Shown: positions 9,897 to 18,963 of the stretch, piece after piece
How positions within the stretch are numbered: the stretch's first letter is position 1
Layout of the letters: each line of letters starts with the position of its first letter
Source of the DNA: Streptomonospora sp. PA3
GTDB lineage: Bacteria; Actinomycetota; Actinomycetes; Streptosporangiales; Streptosporangiaceae
NCBI RefSeq assembly: GCF_009728995.1
Contig: NZ_VTZW01000016.1
Location: 330,421-394,420 of the forward strand
Direction: 5' to 3'
Length of the DNA: 64,000 nt
Position numbers and translations under genes: made by a program
The notes under the pieces: model-generated
The model's input: only the letters and a program-made list of their open reading frames with translations
Database searches by the model: none
What the model was told of the DNA's origin: nothing

Positions 9897-11321
9897 TCAC
9901 CTGTTGCCGACGCACTTGTCGTAGAGGTCGAGGAGCCGGCCGCCGGGGTCGTAGGCGTGCTTGAGGCTCCGGTAGCCCTCGCCGTTGTACAACCGCCAGA
10001 ACTCGTCCTCGGAGTAGAAGGCGTCGGAGTAGAGCGACTTGTGCCCGCCCAGCCGGGAGACCTCCTCCTCGACGGCCCGGTTGTGGTGGGCGCGCCGCTG
10101 CCCGGGACGCATGGGGACCATGCCCCAGAACCCGAAGTTGACATAGAGCCGCTCCCGCTCCAGCGGGTACAGCGGCCACACGTGGGAGCGCCCCGCGGCC
10201 GGCGGCGCGGTCTCGCGCAGGCGCAGAGGGCACATCCAGATCGGCGACATGCCGATCTCGGCGTGGAAGAAGTCGAGGAACTCGGCGCCGCGCTCGACGC
10301 CCACCTCGATGTCCTGGATCACCGGCTCCTGCTGCGGGCGGCCGCGGTAGCGGTTCAGCAGCCGGCTGAAGTCGGTCCGCCGGTCCAGGGCCACCAGCCG
10401 GCGGTAGACGTCGGAGCGCTTCAGCGGGCGCGGCCACAGCCGGCGCACCATCGGGTTGCCCAGCCCGAAGGCGCCGGAGCACCAGAACCAGTCGGTGTCC
10501 CACCGCCACAGGTAGTCGTGGACGGTGAGGTAGTCGCCGGGTCCGGGGCCCGCGTAGCGCGGGATGGACCGGTAGTAGATGTCGGTGCCGGTGTAGTCGC
10601 TGGTCCAGGGGGCGTGGTCGACGAAGGAGGCCAGGGTGAGGTACAGCTCGCCGGGGCCGAAGGCGACGCCGTCGACGAAGTCGACCCGCTCCCCCTTGTA
10701 CTCGGCGTCGCCGCAGATCCGCTCGAAGGCCTCCATCGCCTCCTTGGCGTCGCCGAAGGGCAGGTGGCGCAGGTGCACATAGGGCTTGACCGGCTCCAGC
10801 TCGATGCGCAGCCGCAGGCTGTAGCCCAGCGTGCCGTAGGAGTTGGGGAACCCGTAGAACAGCTCGCTGTGCTCGTTGTCGCGGCGGGCCGCCACGACGT
10901 CCCCCGATCCGGTGAGGATCTCGATCTCCTCGACCGACTCGTGCGGCAGGCCGTTGCGGAACGACGACGACTCGATGCCCAGGCCGGTGACCGCGCCGCC
11001 GATGGTGATGGTGCGCAGCTGCGGCACGACCAGCGGCATCAGGCCGTGCGGCAGGGTGGCGGCCACCAGGTCCTCGTAGGTGGTCATGCCGCCGACCTCG
11101 GCGACCCGCTCGACGGGGTCGACCGCCAGCACCGAGGTGAACGCCGACACGTCCAGGCGGGGGGCGTCGGAGGAGTCGCGGAACCGGAACAGGTTCGAGG
11201 TGGGCTTGGCCAACCGGACCGGGGCGCCGGCGGGCAGCCGCGCGTAGTCGCGCTGGAGCCGCTGCACCGCCTCGACGTGGTCGGCGAAATCCCGCTGCGA
11301 AGACTGACGAATCGCTCTCAC
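9897..11321 (-). CDS. tmsA: FAD-binding oxidoreductase, probable 10-methylene fatty acid reductase TmsA/BfaA
   Basis: 474 aa with an N-terminal FAD_binding_4 (PCMH/VAO) domain: VDPVERVAEVGGMTTYEDLV, then RTITIGGAVTGLGIESSSFR. A long C-terminal substrate domain follows. The family reduces the exocyclic methylene made by the neighbouring methyltransferase to a 10-methyl branch using NADPH, giving tuberculostearate-type lipids. The call rests on the pairing with tmsB in the order A then B on one strand. The start is GTG 11319-11321 before VRAIRQSSQRDF; the upstream site (GGGAAACGG) is weak, and the long open frame upstream is out of character. Confidence 0.75.
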   Translation of the reverse strand: MRAIRQSSQRDFADHVEAVQRLQRDYARLPAGAPVRLAKPTSNLFRFRDSSDAPRLDVSAFTSVLAVDPVERVAEVGGMTTYEDLVAATLPHGLMPLVVPQLRTITIGGAVTGLGIESSSFRNGLPHESVEEIEILTGSGDVVAARRDNEHSELFYGFPNSYGTLGYSLRLRIELEPVKPYVHLRHLPFGDAKEAMEAFERICGDAEYKGERVDFVDGVAFGPGELYLTLASFVDHAPWTSDYTGTDIYYRSIPRYAGPGPGDYLTVHDYLWRWDTDWFWCSGAFGLGNPMVRRLWPRPLKRSDVYRRLVALDRRTDFSRLLNRYRGRPQQEPVIQDIEVGVERGAEFLDFFHAEIGMSPIWMCPLRLRETAPPAAGRSHVWPLYPLERERLYVNFGFWGMVPMRPGQRRAHHNRAVEEEVSRLGGHKSLYSDAFYSEDEFWRLYNGEGYRSLKHAYDPGGRLLDLYDKCVGNR

Positions 11322-11651
11322 CCGTTTCCCAACCCGCTCGGCGCCGTGCGCCGCTGCCGTCGTGCGTGCCGCGCCGCTGCGGCGCGGCCAGCCCTGGAAC
11401 ACCATATTCCCCGGTACCGACGCCGATCGCCTTCGGGCGGTGTGACCAGCGCGACCCCGCCGTCGTGGCGTTCGCCAGCGCGTACCCGACGGCGCCCGGC
11501 CGACCCCCCGAACCGCCCGGGGCGACGCCGCTCCCTGGCTTCTTCCCCGCGAGGGCCGCCCCGATACCTGGCTGGGCGCCGGCGGCCGGAGGCGGCCCCG
11601 GGCGCGGCACCGCGCGGCGCGGGCACCGGGCGCGGCGTAAGATCGGCGAAC
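11322..11651. other. divergent intergenic region between tmsA and murI
   Basis: About 330 bp between two divergent genes. A relatively AT-rich patch at 11397-11412 (gaacaccatattcccc) contains GAATAT/TATGGT on the minus strand and is the likeliest promoter area for the fatty acid genes. No clear operator or small gene is seen. Confidence 0.3.
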
Positions 11652-12449
11652 GTGCGCATCGCCTTCGTCGACTCCGGGATCGGGATGCTCTCGACCGCGG
11701 CCGCCGTTCGCGCGGCGCGGCCCGACGCCGATCTCGTGCTCTCCATGGACCCCGACCACATGCCGTGGGGCCGGCGCGCCCCCGAGGAGATCGTGGGCCG
11801 GGTGCTGGCCGGCGCCCGCGCCGCGCTGGACGCCGAGCCCGCGCCCGGCGCCGGGCGCGGCGCCCCCGACGCGATCGTGGTGCCCTGCAACACGGCCTCG
11901 GTGCACGGCCTGACGACCCTGCGGGCGGCGTTCGAACCGGAGATCCCCGTCATCGGCACCGTCCCGCCGATCAAGCCCGCCGCCGCGCGCGGGGGGCCGG
12001 TGGCCGTGTGGGCGACCGTGGCGACCACGCGCAGCCGCTACCAGCAGGGGCTCATCGAGGAGTTCGGCCAGGGGGTGGAGGTCACCCCGGTGCCCTGCGC
12101 CGGGCTGGCCGAGGCGGTGGAGTCGGCCGAGCCCGCGGCGATCGACGCCGCGATCGCCCATGCCGCCGGGCTCACCCCGCCCCGGACGAGGGCGGTGGTG
12201 CTGGGCTGCACCCACTACGACCTGGTCGAGGAGCAGATCTCGGCCGCGCTGGGCGGCCGCGCGGAGCTGTTCACCGCCGCGGGCGCCGTCGCCGCCCAGA
12301 CGCTGCGCCGACTCGGCGTCCCCGCGGCGCCCGACCTCCCGCTGACCGGCGCCGCAGCCGTCCTGGCCGGCGGACGCCCGGCGGAGCTTCCCCCGGCGGC
12401 CCTGGCCTATGCCCCCGGACGGGCCCTGGCCCGCGTGCCGCAGCCCTGA
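11652..12449 (+). CDS. murI: glutamate racemase
   Basis: 265 aa, normal for MurI. It interconverts L- and D-glutamate for peptidoglycan stem peptides in the cytosol. Both catalytic cysteines are present in family context: VVPCNTASV (first half) and VLGCTHYDLV (second half). The N-terminus IAFVDSGIGMLSTA matches the DSGxGG start of Asp/Glu racemases with a slight deviation (GM for GG). The start is GTG 11652-11654. The gene is monocistronic, divergent from tmsA and convergent with the next gene. A general aspartate/glutamate racemase is the alternative. Confidence 0.85.
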   Translation: MRIAFVDSGIGMLSTAAAVRAARPDADLVLSMDPDHMPWGRRAPEEIVGRVLAGARAALDAEPAPGAGRGAPDAIVVPCNTASVHGLTTLRAAFEPEIPVIGTVPPIKPAAARGGPVAVWATVATTRSRYQQGLIEEFGQGVEVTPVPCAGLAEAVESAEPAAIDAAIAHAAGLTPPRTRAVVLGCTHYDLVEEQISAALGGRAELFTAAGAVAAQTLRRLGVPAAPDLPLTGAAAVLAGGRPAELPPAALAYAPGRALARVPQP

Positions 12450-12566
12450 ATCCGGCCGGGGGCCGCACGGAGCCCTGCGCCGGCCGCGTGAGCAGGCCCG
12501 CCCGGTCGCCGCTTTCGGCCTCCTGGGTACCTGCGGCACGGGCGGCCCGCCTCTGCGCGCACCCCC

Positions 12567-14099
12567 TCAGCCGGCGGGGGCCGTCGCGGCGATTCCGGGG
12601 GACTCCGCATCCGCGGTCCCGTGCCGGGGCGCGGGGTCGTCGTCGGGGGTCAGGGCGGCGTCGGTGAGGTGGCGCACGAGGGCCCGCAGGCCGGCGGTGT
12701 CCTTGTCGGCGAGCAGGGTCTCCAGGAGGGACAGGGCGGCCTTCTGGTCGCCGGGCGCCGACCTGACGCGGGGCCAGTGCCGTTCGGCGGCGGCGTCGGT
12801 CAGCCCCAGGGTGCGGCCCACCTGGCCCAGCGCGTTCAGCAGCGCCGCGTCGCCGGGGCGCTCCTCCAGCGCCGCCAGGACCAGGTCGGCCTGGTACTCC
12901 GGGTCGACCTCGTCGGGGGACTGCCGACGCAGCAGCGGCAGCACCTCCGATGCGGCCACGGGCAGTCCGCGGGGGGCGCGGCGGGCGGCCTCGGCGCGGA
13001 TCTCGGCGAGGTCGCCGGCCTCCTCGGCGCCGCGCCGCACCCGCTCCAGGGCCCGCTCGGCGCGCCGCAGCGCGCAGTCGGCCGTCCAGCGGGCTCCCCG
13101 GGCGGCGGCCAGCCGGGCGGCGATCAGGCTCACGCGCAGGCACAGCCGGTGGGAACCCACGCGTTCGAAGTAGCGCGACCACGTGGTCAGCGCCGTGCCC
13201 AGGCGCCAGTCGTTGTCCAGCGCCCCGACCGCCACCAGGTGCTCGGCCGCCTCGGCCCAGGCGGGCCGCATCCGCGGGTGGGCGTCGGCCTCGCGCAGCT
13301 GCGGCAGTGCGGCCCGGGCCTCCTGGGGGGACCGCCGGCCGGCGCGGGCCAGCCACGCCAGCATGCGGGCGCGCTCGGTGTCCGTGTGCCGGCGCGCCGC
13401 CGCCCGGGCCGCCCCGCCGGGCCAGGCGGCGGTCATCCCGGCCTCCACGCGCTCCAGAGCCGACAGCGCCTCGTCGTAGCGGTCCAGGTGGCGCAGCGCG
13501 CGCACGTAGCCGAAGGCGTAGCCCAGGCTCACCCCGGCCCCGCCCGCGCGCGCAGCGGCGGCGCGCGTGTCGAGTTCGCGGATCGCCTCGTCGGGGCGCT
13601 CGTCGTCGATGAGCATGTCGGCCTGGGCCAGCACCAGCGCCTCCCAGGCGGGCTCGCCCGGCAGGGTGTGGCGCAGACTCTCGGCCAGCAGGGTGGCGCG
13701 GTCGACGACGTGGCCGGGGCCGTCGATGTTGGTGTAGCAGGTGAGCACGGGTTCGGCGGCGCAGACCGCGGGGCCGCACCCGGACCCCGGCTCGGGCGTG
13801 CCGCCTCCGGCGAGGTGGCAGGCGCGCAGCCGCGCCAGGGCCGCGGGCAGCACCGACTCCCCTTCGGCCTGGTCGCCCGCGCGCGCGGCCACCGGCCAAT
13901 GCCCCGCGAACGCGGCGGCCCACTCGGGCGCGGACCCGCTGCGGGCCGTGCGCTCGACCGCCGGCGCCGCCTCGGCGGCGGCGTCGGCCTGGCCGTCGGC
14001 GGCCATCTGCGCCAGCCGCACCAAGCCCTCGGCCAGCTCCGCCTGCCCGTCCACCCGCAGCTCCCGCGCGGTCTTGCCCAGCCATCTCCACAGCGCCAT
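12567..14099 (-). CDS. TPR-like helical-repeat protein of unknown function
   Basis: 510 aa, Ala/Arg-rich and almost wholly helical, with successive helix pairs such as ALVLAQADMLIDDERPDEAI and YVRALRHLDRYDEALSALER that resemble tetratricopeptide units. There is no signal peptide or membrane segment. It starts at ATG 14097-14099 (MALWRWLGKTARELR) after GGGGGAG. TPR proteins act as protein-interaction scaffolds; partners are not evident. It is divergent from the small gene at 14333 and convergent with murI. The C-terminal 40 residues are Pro/Asp/Ala-rich and probably disordered. Confidence 0.7.
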   Translation of the reverse strand: MALWRWLGKTARELRVDGQAELAEGLVRLAQMAADGQADAAAEAAPAVERTARSGSAPEWAAAFAGHWPVAARAGDQAEGESVLPAALARLRACHLAGGGTPEPGSGCGPAVCAAEPVLTCYTNIDGPGHVVDRATLLAESLRHTLPGEPAWEALVLAQADMLIDDERPDEAIRELDTRAAAARAGGAGVSLGYAFGYVRALRHLDRYDEALSALERVEAGMTAAWPGGAARAAARRHTDTERARMLAWLARAGRRSPQEARAALPQLREADAHPRMRPAWAEAAEHLVAVGALDNDWRLGTALTTWSRYFERVGSHRLCLRVSLIAARLAAARGARWTADCALRRAERALERVRRGAEEAGDLAEIRAEAARRAPRGLPVAASEVLPLLRRQSPDEVDPEYQADLVLAALEERPGDAALLNALGQVGRTLGLTDAAAERHWPRVRSAPGDQKAALSLLETLLADKDTAGLRALVRHLTDAALTPDDDPAPRHGTADAESPGIAATAPAG

Positions 14100-14332
14100 C
14101 GGTGCAGACTCCCCCTGGTTCCTCCGTGCCGGTCCGGATCCCCGGCGGCGCCCGCGACCGGTCCGCGCCGCCCGCGGTGCGACCGAAAGTAGCAGTGTGG
14201 TCACTGCGAGGTGGCGGAAACGCGGGAATCGGCCCAGGTATTCGCCGGATAGACTCGGTGGCACGGGCCGGGGGGCGATGTTGCACGATGGCCGCGACCG
14301 CGCGGCGGCAGTGACGGGAGCACAACACGACC

Positions 14333-14680
14333 ATGGGATGGCGAGACCGGTTCGGGCTCCGCCGGGCCAATCGGCGGGGAAAGGCCCGTTTCGACCGCGC
14401 GGCCGAGGACTCCGACATCCGGGCGCTGATCGACTTCCACAACAGCAGGCCCGGCGTGGAGTTCTACGTCGAGCCCGAGACGTTCGCCACCGGCACCACA
14501 GCGGTGGCCGTGGCCGGCGACGGCGAGTGGACCCGCCGGCGTGTGGGCTCCCCCGACGTCATCCGCAAGGTCGCCCGCAACCTCAAGGCGCCCGTCTACG
14601 ATGTGCAGATCGTCGGGTACCCGCAGCGCATGCGCGACTGGACGGAGCGCAACAAGCGCGGCCTGTCGATGGACGACTAG
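14333..14680 (+). CDS. conserved actinobacterial small protein of unknown function
   Basis: 115 aa: MGWRDRFGLRRANRRGKARF, then a compact alpha/beta segment (GVEFYVEPETFATGTTAVAV, WTRRRVGSPDVIRKVARNLK) and a basic tail. The positively charged N-terminus and soluble composition are all that can be said; no enzyme motif is visible. It precedes the AI-2E-family permease gene by 111 bp on the same strand and may share its transcript. A TAGACT -10-like box lies at 14250-14255. Confidence 0.65.
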   Translation: MGWRDRFGLRRANRRGKARFDRAAEDSDIRALIDFHNSRPGVEFYVEPETFATGTTAVAVAGDGEWTRRRVGSPDVIRKVARNLKAPVYDVQIVGYPQRMRDWTERNKRGLSMDD

Positions 14681-14791
14681 CCGGCCGGGCACCCGGCCCG
14701 TACCGCCCCGGCCCCGGGGCGCCGGCGGCCCCGTGCCCGCACCGCGACGTTCCGAGTCCCGCGCTTCGGAGCAGGAAGGCGACCCGCGCCC

Positions 14792-16114
14792 ATGACCGCC
14801 CCGGCACCACCGAACAAGAACGGCCTGCCGCCGTGGCTGCCGCGGGCGCTGATGCTGATCGCCTGGACGGTCATCGCCTTCGCGGTCGCGGGCTGGCTGT
14901 TCCTGCAGCTGCGCGGCCTGCTGGTGCTGCTGCTGGTCTCGCTGTTCCTCGCGCTGGCGCTGGAGCCGGCCGTGAACTGGCTGCACAAGCACCGCTGGCC
15001 GCGCGGCCCCGCCACCGGCGCGGTGATGCTGGGTGTGGCCACGCTGGTGGCGGCGTTCTTCTCGGTGCTGGGGTCGATGCTGGTCGGCCAGGTCCTGGAG
15101 TTCATCGACCAGGTGCCCGCGATGAGCCGCGGGCTGCTGAACTGGGTCAACGTCACCTTCAACACCCGCTTCTCGCCCAACACGCTGCTCAGCGAGATCA
15201 CCGACGCGACGGGGCTGGTGGACCAGTACGCCTCCAGCCTCGCCGAGAACGCCTGGGGCGCGGGCACGACACTGCTGTCGCTGCTGTTCAACGGGCTGAC
15301 GATCGCGCTGTTCACCTTCTACTTGACCGCCGACGGCCCCCGGTTCCGCCGCACCATCTGCTCGGTGCTGCCGCCGCGCACCCAGCGCGAGGTGCTGCGC
15401 GCATGGGAGATCGCCATCAGCAAGACCGGCGGCTACATCTACTCCCGCGCGCTGCTGGCGCTGATCGCGACGGTGGCCCACTACCTGGCCCTGGTCGTTC
15501 TGGACGTCCATTACGCGTTCGCGCTGGCGCTGTGGGTGGGCGTGCTCTCCCAGTTCATCCCCACGGTGGGCACCTACATCGGCGGGGCGGTGCCGGTGCT
15601 GGTCGCGCTGATGCAGGGCACCTGGCCCGCGCTGTGGATGCTCGTCTTCGTCGTCGTCTACCAGCAGTTCGAGAACTACCTGCTGCAGCCGCGCATCACC
15701 GCGCGGACCCTGGACATGCACCCGGCCGTGGCTTTCGGCGCGGTCCTGGCCGGGGCGGCGATCCTGGGGGCGCCCGGCGCGCTGCTCGCGCTGCCGGCGG
15801 GGGCCAGCCTGCAGGCGTTCCTGAGCATCTACATCCGCCGCTACCGAGTGGCCGAGCATCCCCTGCTGGGGCCGGCCGGACCGGGCGAGGCGACCGCCGA
15901 GGAGAGCGAGGAGTTCGACGACGGGTTCGCGGTGCCGTCCGAGGACGAGGGCGCCGGCTCCTCCGCGCCGGAGCGCCGGCGCAACGGGGCCGGCGGGGCC
16001 CGGCTGCTCACGCGCTGGCTGGGCGCCGGCCCCTTCGGCCGCGGATCCGCCGCGCCGGTGCCCGGCCGGGGCCGCGGCGGCAGCGGCGGGGAGGAAGGCC
16101 CGGATCCGCGCTGA
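14792..16114 (+). CDS. AI-2E family transporter (PF01594-type permease)
   Basis: 440 aa integral membrane protein with the family layout. Two close N-terminal helices (LMLIAWTVIAFAVAGWLFLQ and LLVLLLVSLFLALALE) and one further helix come first. A soluble middle portion follows (residues about 100-150), then helices running through QFIPTVGTYIGG and LVFVVVYQQFENYLLQPRI, the conserved C-terminal signature. A Pro/Glu/Gly-rich cytosolic tail of about 90 residues is not part of the domain. The family includes TqsA-like exporters, but most actinobacterial members have unknown substrates, so a quorum-sensing role should not be assumed. Confidence 0.88.
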   Translation: MTAPAPPNKNGLPPWLPRALMLIAWTVIAFAVAGWLFLQLRGLLVLLLVSLFLALALEPAVNWLHKHRWPRGPATGAVMLGVATLVAAFFSVLGSMLVGQVLEFIDQVPAMSRGLLNWVNVTFNTRFSPNTLLSEITDATGLVDQYASSLAENAWGAGTTLLSLLFNGLTIALFTFYLTADGPRFRRTICSVLPPRTQREVLRAWEIAISKTGGYIYSRALLALIATVAHYLALVVLDVHYAFALALWVGVLSQFIPTVGTYIGGAVPVLVALMQGTWPALWMLVFVVVYQQFENYLLQPRITARTLDMHPAVAFGAVLAGAAILGAPGALLALPAGASLQAFLSIYIRRYRVAEHPLLGPAGPGEATAEESEEFDDGFAVPSEDEGAGSSAPERRRNGAGGARLLTRWLGAGPFGRGSAAPVPGRGRGGSGGEEGPDPR

Positions 16115-16262
16115 TCCGCGCCGGTTCCGCGCGCACCCGCGGGGCGGTCGGTGCACCGGGTTTTGGTCGCTGATGACGACACCTTGCCGGAACTCCTTGA
16201 GCCCGCGGGTTCCCTTATCAGGGTTTCCCATCGCATACTCGCCCTGGGAGGGGGTCTGAAGG

Positions 16263-16787
16263 ATGAAGCAGGATCTCACCGCCTTGTGCTGCGAATGCGG
16301 CACGAGCCGGATGGTCAGCGCCTACCGGGCGATCGGCGAGGCGCAGTCGGCCTACGGGGTCGCCCGCTGCGTCGTCTGGCGGCTGTGCCGCGCCTGCGGG
16401 CACCGCACGTACCACGCCTACCTGCGTGACGACGACGACCGGGACGAACTGGAGGACGCCCTCAAACTCGACGACGCGCTCGCCAACGAGGCTCTGGACG
16501 AGGAGGTCGAGCAGCTGCGGCTGTGCGGGATCGACATCGGCCACGCCCCGGTGCCCGCGATCTGGGACGGCCAGCCGGTGGGCATGGTCACCCAGCGGCT
16601 CTCCGACCTCTCGTATGCGATCGTGCTCGACCCCAGCTCCTCGGTCGTGGCCAGGCTCAAGCTCATCGACCTGATGTGGAACGAGCTCTCGATCGGCGAC
16701 AACGACGACCGGTGGTACATCCAGCCCGCCGACGACGACACGCCGGGCTACGCCGTCCGGCTGTTCGGCTACCGCGTGCGGCGCTGA
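16263..16787 (+). CDS. actinobacterial protein with N-terminal zinc-ribbon-like cysteines (DUF6315-like)
   Basis: 174 aa. The first 45 residues hold LCCECGTS and, about 25 residues later, CRACGH, two CxxC knuckles expected to bind one zinc. A very acidic linker (DDDDRDELEDALKLDD) follows, then an alpha/beta domain ending GYAVRLFGYRVRR. It starts at ATG 16263-16265 with GAAGG just upstream. It resembles a conserved actinobacterial family of unknown role; a nucleic-acid-associated function is a guess from the zinc ribbon. It is convergent with the helicase gene, 34 bp apart. Confidence 0.6.
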   Translation: MKQDLTALCCECGTSRMVSAYRAIGEAQSAYGVARCVVWRLCRACGHRTYHAYLRDDDDRDELEDALKLDDALANEALDEEVEQLRLCGIDIGHAPVPAIWDGQPVGMVTQRLSDLSYAIVLDPSSSVVARLKLIDLMWNELSIGDNDDRWYIQPADDDTPGYAVRLFGYRVRR

Positions 16788-16821
16788 GCCCGCCGCCGTG
16801 CGCAGCGCCCCCGGCCCGGGT

Positions 16822-18900
16822 TCAGCCCGCGACGGGGGCCGCGGCGAGCCGGCGCAGCGCGGCCCTGGCGACCTCGGGGTCGGTGGTGCCCCAGTAAGGC
16901 GGCAGCGACGAGCGCAGGAAGGCCCCGTAGCGCGCCGTGGCCAGGCGCGGGTCGAGCACCGCCACCACGCCCCGGTCCTCGGCCGAGCGCAGCAGTCGCC
17001 CGGTGCCCTGGGCCAGCAGCAGCGCCGCGTGGGTGGCCGCCACCGCCATGAACCCGTTGCCGCCGGCGGCTCCCACCGCCCGCTGGCGGGCCGAGGCCAG
17101 GGGGTCGTCGGGGCGGGGGAAGGGGATGCGGTCGACGATGACCAACTGCAAGGAGCGGCCGGGCACGTCGACGCCCTGCCACAGCGACAGGGTGCCGAAC
17201 AGGCAGGAGCTCTCCTCGTCGGCGAACTCCTCGACGAGGCGGCCGGTGGAGTCGTCGCCCTGGCACAGGATCCGCAGGTCCACGCGCTCGCGCAGCTCCT
17301 CGGCGGCCTGCGCGGCGGCGCGCATGGACGAGAACAGCCCCAGCGCGCGGCCGCCTGCGGCCTCGACCAGGCCGGCGATCTCGTCGATGTAGCGGGGGTC
17401 GAGGCCGTCGCGGCCGGGCGGGGGCAGGTGCCGGGCGACGTAGAGGATGCCGCTGCGCGCGTGGTCGAAGGGTGAACCGACGTCCAGGCCCCGCCAGCGG
17501 GGCTCACCCGCGGCCTTCGCCGGGTCGTCGGCCTCGTCTGCGGGGGCGGCGGCCCCGGAACCGGCGTCGCCGGGCACGGCGGCCGCCGCGGCGGCGGGCT
17601 CCTGGCCGGAGGTCTCCCGGCCCAGGCCCCACTGGGCGGCCAGCGGCGCGAACGTGCCGCCGAGGGCCAGGGTCGCCGAGGTGAGCACGGTGGTGCGGTC
17701 GCCGAAGAGCTTCTCGCGCAGCAGTCCCCCGACGGCCAGCGGCGCCACCTGCAGAGTGGGCGCCTGCTTGGGGCCCTTGGCCAGCCACACGACGTCGCGG
17801 CGCTCGCGCAGCGGCGGCTCGAACGCCTCCAGGATGCGCACCGCGGTATCGTGCAGCTCCTCCAGCGCCGCCAGCGCCTGCTTGCGCTGGGTGGCGTAGT
17901 CGGGGTCCTGTTCGGATCCGCCGCTGCGGATGGCGCTCAGGCAGGCGTGCGCGGCGTCGCGGACGGCGGCGACCGCCCCGGCCAAGGACTCGGGCAGGTG
18001 GTCGAGGCGGCCGGCCTCGGACTCGCCGAACAGCAGCGCCAGGCCGTCTCCGGATTCGCTGAGCCGATCGCCGAGGCCCGCCTCGACCAGCCGGCCGGCG
18101 CGCTTGGCGGCGGTGTTGACGGCCCGCTCCCCCAGCTCGCCGGTGGCCACCGAGGTGACCCGGTCGACGAGCTCGTGCGCCTCATCGATCACCAGCACCC
18201 GGTGCTCGGGCAGCAGCTGGTAGCCCTGCATGGCGGAGATGGCCAGCATGGCGTGGTTGGTGACGACGACGTCGGCGCCGCCGGCGTCGGCGCGGGCCTG
18301 CTCGGAGAAGCACTCCTGGCCGAACGGGCAGGCCGCGGCGCCGACGCACTCGTTGGCCGATACCGACACCTGCCGCCAGGCGAGGTCGCTGACGCCGGGC
18401 GCGAGCTCGTCGCGGTCGCCGGTCGCGGTTTCCTCGGCCCACTCGTGCAGGCGTTTGACCTGGCGGCCCAGTGAGGAGAGCTGCCGGGGGTCGAACAGCT
18501 CGGTGTCCTCGGGGTCGGCGGACTCGGCGGTCTGCAGGCGGTGGCGGCACAGGTAGTTTCGGCGGCCCTTGAGGATGGCGAAGTTGGGCTCGCGGTGGAG
18601 CAGCGGTGCCAGGGCCTGGCCCAGCCGCGGCAGGTCGCGGTCGATCAGCTGGCGCTGGAGCGCCAGGGTGGCGGTGGATACCACGACCGTGGTGTCCTCG
18701 GCCATGGCGTAGCGGACGGCCGGCACCAGGTAGGCCAGGGACTTCCCGGTGCCCGTGCCCGCCTGCACCACGAGGTGCTCGCCGGTGTCGATGGCCGTGG
18801 AGACCGCCTCGGCCATGGTGGCCTGGCCGTCGCGCCGGGTGCCGCCCAGGGCTTGCACGGCGGCGTTGAGCAGGGTGTCGACGTCGGGAAGTTCAGCCAC
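16822..18900 (-). CDS. ATP-dependent DNA helicase, DinG/XPD superfamily 2 with Fe-S cluster
   Basis: 692 aa. Walker A AGTGTGKS is at residues 47-54 and the DEAH box in VLVIDEAHEL. Between them are four cysteines spaced as in XPD/DinG (NYLCRHR, then ECVGAAACPFGQECF), which should hold a 4Fe-4S cluster. The C-terminal helicase half carries GVDVPGRSLQLVIVDRIPFP. Such enzymes unwind 5'-3' DNA, R-loops or G-quadruplexes during repair. The start is GTG 18898-18900. An Ala/Pro-rich insert of about 50 residues (near residue 440) lies in the second half and is probably a disordered loop. Confidence 0.9.
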   Translation of the reverse strand: MAELPDVDTLLNAAVQALGGTRRDGQATMAEAVSTAIDTGEHLVVQAGTGTGKSLAYLVPAVRYAMAEDTTVVVSTATLALQRQLIDRDLPRLGQALAPLLHREPNFAILKGRRNYLCRHRLQTAESADPEDTELFDPRQLSSLGRQVKRLHEWAEETATGDRDELAPGVSDLAWRQVSVSANECVGAAACPFGQECFSEQARADAGGADVVVTNHAMLAISAMQGYQLLPEHRVLVIDEAHELVDRVTSVATGELGERAVNTAAKRAGRLVEAGLGDRLSESGDGLALLFGESEAGRLDHLPESLAGAVAAVRDAAHACLSAIRSGGSEQDPDYATQRKQALAALEELHDTAVRILEAFEPPLRERRDVVWLAKGPKQAPTLQVAPLAVGGLLREKLFGDRTTVLTSATLALGGTFAPLAAQWGLGRETSGQEPAAAAAAVPGDAGSGAAAPADEADDPAKAAGEPRWRGLDVGSPFDHARSGILYVARHLPPPGRDGLDPRYIDEIAGLVEAAGGRALGLFSSMRAAAQAAEELRERVDLRILCQGDDSTGRLVEEFADEESSCLFGTLSLWQGVDVPGRSLQLVIVDRIPFPRPDDPLASARQRAVGAAGGNGFMAVAATHAALLLAQGTGRLLRSAEDRGVVAVLDPRLATARYGAFLRSSLPPYWGTTDPEVARAALRRLAAAPVAG

Positions 18901-18963
18901 GCTGCGACAGTACCGCCTCGCGGTGACCGCGGGGCGGGTTCGTCCACAGGCCCGGCCGGGCGC

